Assembly (NCBI GenBank): GCA_910587545.1 | Contig: CAJUMI010000101.1 | Span: 1-7,266 of the forward strand | Length of the DNA: 7,266 nucleotides | Direction of reading: 5' to 3' | DNA from: an uncultured Muribaculaceae bacterium | GTDB lineage: Bacteria > Bacteroidota > Bacteroidia > Bacteroidales > Muribaculaceae | Part shown: positions 5,444 to 7,266 of the stretch, piece by piece | Position numbering within the stretch: the stretch's first letter is position 1 | Layout of the letters: the number at the start of each line of letters is the position of its first letter | The notes under the pieces: generated by a model | Database searches by the model: none | What the model was told of the DNA's origin: nothing | The model's input: the letters and a program-made list of their open reading frames with translations, nothing else | Translations under genes and position numbers: made by a program

Positions 5444-7018
5444 TTATTTGTTTTCGTTGTTGTCAGAGTCGCGTTTTTTCCATCCTCGTGAGCGCATCAC
5501 CGGACCAGCTTGCGGCGGAAGCGAAGGCTTTTTATCTCCGATACTCTTGAGCGCATGAGGATTACGTCGCACGGCAAATGGATTTTCGGGATCGATCGGA
5601 AGTTCGGTGCGGACACGGTTGTCCGGACGGTCGTCGAACCTGCGGTCTCCAAATTTACGGTCACCGAATTTGCGCTCGCCAAACTTGCGCTCGCCAAACT
5701 TGCGCTCGCCGAATTTGCGCTCACCGAATTTGCGCTCACCGGACTTAAACTCGCCGGATTTGCGCTCGCTGCGACGTTCTTTGCCTGAGGTACGGCGTTC
5801 ATTATTGTCGCGCCGGTCTTCGTCTGGACGGCTTTCCTTGATGCGTCCGCCGCCGGCCATAAACGATTTCTTATCTCCGTCGAAGATGACGTATTCGCGC
5901 AACTCGCATTCCAGCGCACCATTGTAAAGAGGTATCTTTTCCGATGCCGAGAGGCCTATCTTACGGAAATATTCGTCGCGATAGCCGATGATCCAGGCGT
6001 TGTAGCCCGTGAATACATGTTTCAGCTTGCTGCCGATCGTTTCGTAGAGTGCATCCATATCGGGAGCGCTGATACGTTCGCCATAGGGGGGATTTGTCAC
6101 GACGACGCCCGCCGGCTGTGGAGCTTCGGCCCATTTAGACAGTGGCATCACTTTGAGATCGACATATTTGGCTACGCCAGCGCTCTTGAGGTTCGACTCG
6201 GCGATGGCTACTGCCTTGGGCGAGATGTCGGCGCCTACGATGGGCACGTCTACTTGGCGTTCGCCGCTTTCGTCGTTGTAAAGTCGGTCGAACAGCTCGC
6301 TGTCAAAGTTCTTCCAATGCTCGAAGGCGAAGCCTTTGCGGTAGATGCCCGGATTGATGTTGGCTGCGATAAGCGCAGCCTCGACCAGGAAGGTGCCTGA
6401 GCCGCACATGGGGTCGACAAACGCTGACTGACCGTTCCAGCCGCTGAGCATGATGATGCCGGCCGCGAGAACCTCATTGATCGGCGCCTCGGTCTGAGCC
6501 ACGCGATAACCGCGCTTGTGAAGCGACTCGCCCGACGAGTCGAGCGAGAGTGTCACCTCGGTACCCGAGATATGGACATTGATCATCACATCGGCGTCCT
6601 GGAGTCTCACGCCCGGTCGCTTGTCGGCTCCATAGCGGTCCTTGAACCAATCGACTATCGCATCCTTGATACGGTAGGTGACATAGCGTGAATGTGTGAA
6701 CTCGGCACTGTAAGCCGTCGTGTCGATCGAGAAAGTCTTGTCGAGAGTCATCACCGACGACCAGTCAAATTCCTTTGCCCTATCATATAGATCGTCGGGA
6801 TTTTTGGCGGTGAATTTGTAGAAAGGCTTGAGTATCCTTAACGCCGTGCGGCAGCACAGGTTGGCCTTGTAGAGCGTTTCGAGATCGCCGCGAAACGCGA
6901 CCATGCGTTTGCCCTCTTCGACATTCTCCGCTCCGAGTCCGCGAAGTTCGCCGGCAAGCACACCTTCAAGTCCCTGAAAGGTCTTGGCGACCATGTCAAA
7001 TCTGTCGTTGCTTATCAT
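5444..7018 (-). CDS. rlmL: THUMP-domain class I SAM-dependent RNA guanine N2-methyltransferase, RlmL-type, with repetitive charged tail
   Basis: This is a predicted cytoplasmic RNA methyltransferase of the RlmL/UPF0020 family; the E. coli RlmL half of RlmKL makes m2G2445 in 23S rRNA. The 524-residue protein has an N-terminal ferredoxin-like part and THUMP domain (about 1-165) and then a Rossmann-like methyltransferase (about 185-385). SAM motif I is DPMCGSGTF (202-210), the acidic ribose-binding strand is VGADISPKA (261-269) and the catalytic motif IV is NPPYGER (309-315). The RlmK half is absent, as in many non-enterobacterial homologues. Residues from about 386 form a charged, presumably disordered tail with nine pentapeptide units, closing with PENPFAVRRNPHALKS and RSRGWKKR, which probably helps RNA binding. 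The start at 7018 lies 15 bases from a good -7 box; M9 is an alternative start. Exact rRNA target not shown, so the symbol rests on family membership. Confidence 0.88.
   Translation of the reverse strand: MISNDRFDMVAKTFQGLEGVLAGELRGLGAENVEEGKRMVAFRGDLETLYKANLCCRTALRILKPFYKFTAKNPDDLYDRAKEFDWSSVMTLDKTFSIDTTAYSAEFTHSRYVTYRIKDAIVDWFKDRYGADKRPGVRLQDADVMINVHISGTEVTLSLDSSGESLHKRGYRVAQTEAPINEVLAAGIIMLSGWNGQSAFVDPMCGSGTFLVEAALIAANINPGIYRKGFAFEHWKNFDSELFDRLYNDESGERQVDVPIVGADISPKAVAIAESNLKSAGVAKYVDLKVMPLSKWAEAPQPAGVVVTNPPYGERISAPDMDALYETIGSKLKHVFTGYNAWIIGYRDEYFRKIGLSASEKIPLYNGALECELREYVIFDGDKKSFMAGGGRIKESRPDEDRRDNNERRTSGKERRSERKSGEFKSGERKFGERKFGERKFGERKFGERKFGDRKFGDRRFDDRPDNRVRTELPIDPENPFAVRRNPHALKSIGDKKPSLPPQAGPVMRSRGWKKRDSDNNENK
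5631..5765 (-). repeat. Nine tandem 15-base units coding the RKFGE pentapeptide
   Basis: Nine contiguous 15-base units encode R/F-K/R-S/F-G/D-E/D within the methyltransferase tail (residues about 419-463). Read in protein order they are RKSGE, FKSGE, five RKFGE, RKFGD and RRFDD. The two units at 5676-5705 are identical in DNA (TCGCCAAACTTGCGC on the plus strand), and 5661-5675 equals 5721-5735, while end units are more diverged. This is the pattern of slippage or unequal-exchange expansion in the middle of the array. Unit length is a multiple of three, so copy-number changes keep the frame. Confidence 0.9.
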
Positions 7019-7033
7019 CTTTCTAAAGTTTTT

Positions 7034-7042
7034 GCAAAGTTA
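7034..7042 (-). promoter_or_regulatory. Bacteroidetes -7 promoter box for the rlmL-purD-DUF6427-pdxB operon
   Basis: On the minus strand TAACTTTGC matches the Bacteroidetes sigma-factor -7 consensus TAnnTTTGc exactly and ends 15 bases before the ATG at 7018. The -33 position, 19 bases further upstream, holds only a weak match (GTGG against TTTG). The implied leader is very short, with no Shine-Dalgarno, which is normal for this phylum. No comparable box was seen in the gaps further down the operon. Confidence 0.6.
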
Positions 7043-7097
7043 CAACATCCGTCGCTGATTTCCACTGCCTGTAAGACAAAATTACATTATATAAAAT

Positions 7098-7129
7098 GAA
7101 AGTGCATTACTTCACAGTAACGCACCTCC
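7098..7129 (-). terminator. Hairpin, candidate intrinsic terminator for a leftward gene outside the window
   Basis: On the minus strand GTGCGTTAC and GTAATGCAC form a nine-pair stem around a six-base TGTGAA loop. GGAG and TTTC extend it to 13 pairs using G-U pairs. It is followed by the U-rich ATTTTAT. On the plus strand the same stem has an A-C mismatch and is followed by CTCCCTC with no U tract, so the minus orientation is favoured. It lies upstream of the operon's -7 box, so it would stop readthrough from a gene beyond the right edge; an unrelated regulatory hairpin is also possible. The U tract is short. Confidence 0.4.
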
Positions 7130-7266
7130 CTCATAACCAAAATTCAAGTATATATTGTGAGTCTAACAAAACGTTATTATAATCGCTCTATCATAAACTT
7201 TTTGACAATGCTTAGAGTTTGTTTAAAAACAAATGTTAATAAAAAACAAGCATCAGTCGAAATTTC

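Larger units (their letters stand above)
7019..7266. other. AT-rich intergenic region at the right edge
   Basis: No coding frame is seen in these 248 bases. They hold the operon's -7 box, the hairpin at 7098-7129, and near the edge a short palindrome TTTGTTTAAAAACAAA (7218-7233) preceded by TTTTTGACA. The latter could be an operator or promoter region of a gene to the right, but nothing in the window shows which. Confidence 0.5.

Noticed and set aside
5510..5927. Repeat-rich frames opposite and alongside the methyltransferase tail (RSPNL or LAKLALA-like repeats)
   Set aside because: The periodicity comes from the 15-base repeat read in other frames; the methyltransferase frame continues through it with the conserved C-terminal end.

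Overview
The window looks like a chromosomal piece of a Bacteroidales bacterium, possibly Muribaculaceae-like (the family is a guess). Reasons: the PurD signature YNVRMGDPETEVV, a compact PdxB, a stand-alone THUMP methyltransferase with a charged tail, almost no Shine-Dalgarno sequences, and a TAnnTTTGC-type -7 promoter box.

Two very different halves meet tail to tail at about 2151-2154. The right half (2151-7018, minus strand, GC-rich) is a housekeeping operon read leftwards: a THUMP/RlmL-type RNA methyltransferase, then purD (purine synthesis), a polytopic Bacteroidetes membrane protein (DUF6427-like) and pdxB (vitamin B6 synthesis). Gaps are 22 and 17 bases, and the last pair overlaps by 19 bases. 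A good -7 box lies just before the first gene. A hairpin that could end a leftward transcript from outside the window lies further upstream.

The left half (1-2154, plus strand, AT-rich at its start) is accessory DNA. It opens with the 3' end of a large protein whose C-terminus looks like the papain-like tip of Rhs/YD-repeat or polymorphic-toxin proteins (NNCAHAV). Two small intact three-pass membrane proteins (A and B) follow. Next come degraded reading frames that simple ORF calling misses. A' (939-1234) becomes a clear homologue of A once one T is restored in a T run and one TGA is read through. B' (1252-1491) has a stop as its second codon and an architecture like B. The layout is therefore A-B-A'-B', a two-gene membrane module present twice with the second copy dead. 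The last unit (1528-2154) is a secreted-protein gene of about 208 codons, interrupted by three in-frame stops but with no frameshift.

The simplest reading is the debris field downstream of a polymorphic toxin or Rhs locus, with candidate immunity or accessory membrane proteins and eroded older cassettes, ending exactly at the stop codon of a core biosynthetic operon. The toxin/immunity role is inference; the broken frames and the duplicated layout can be read directly.
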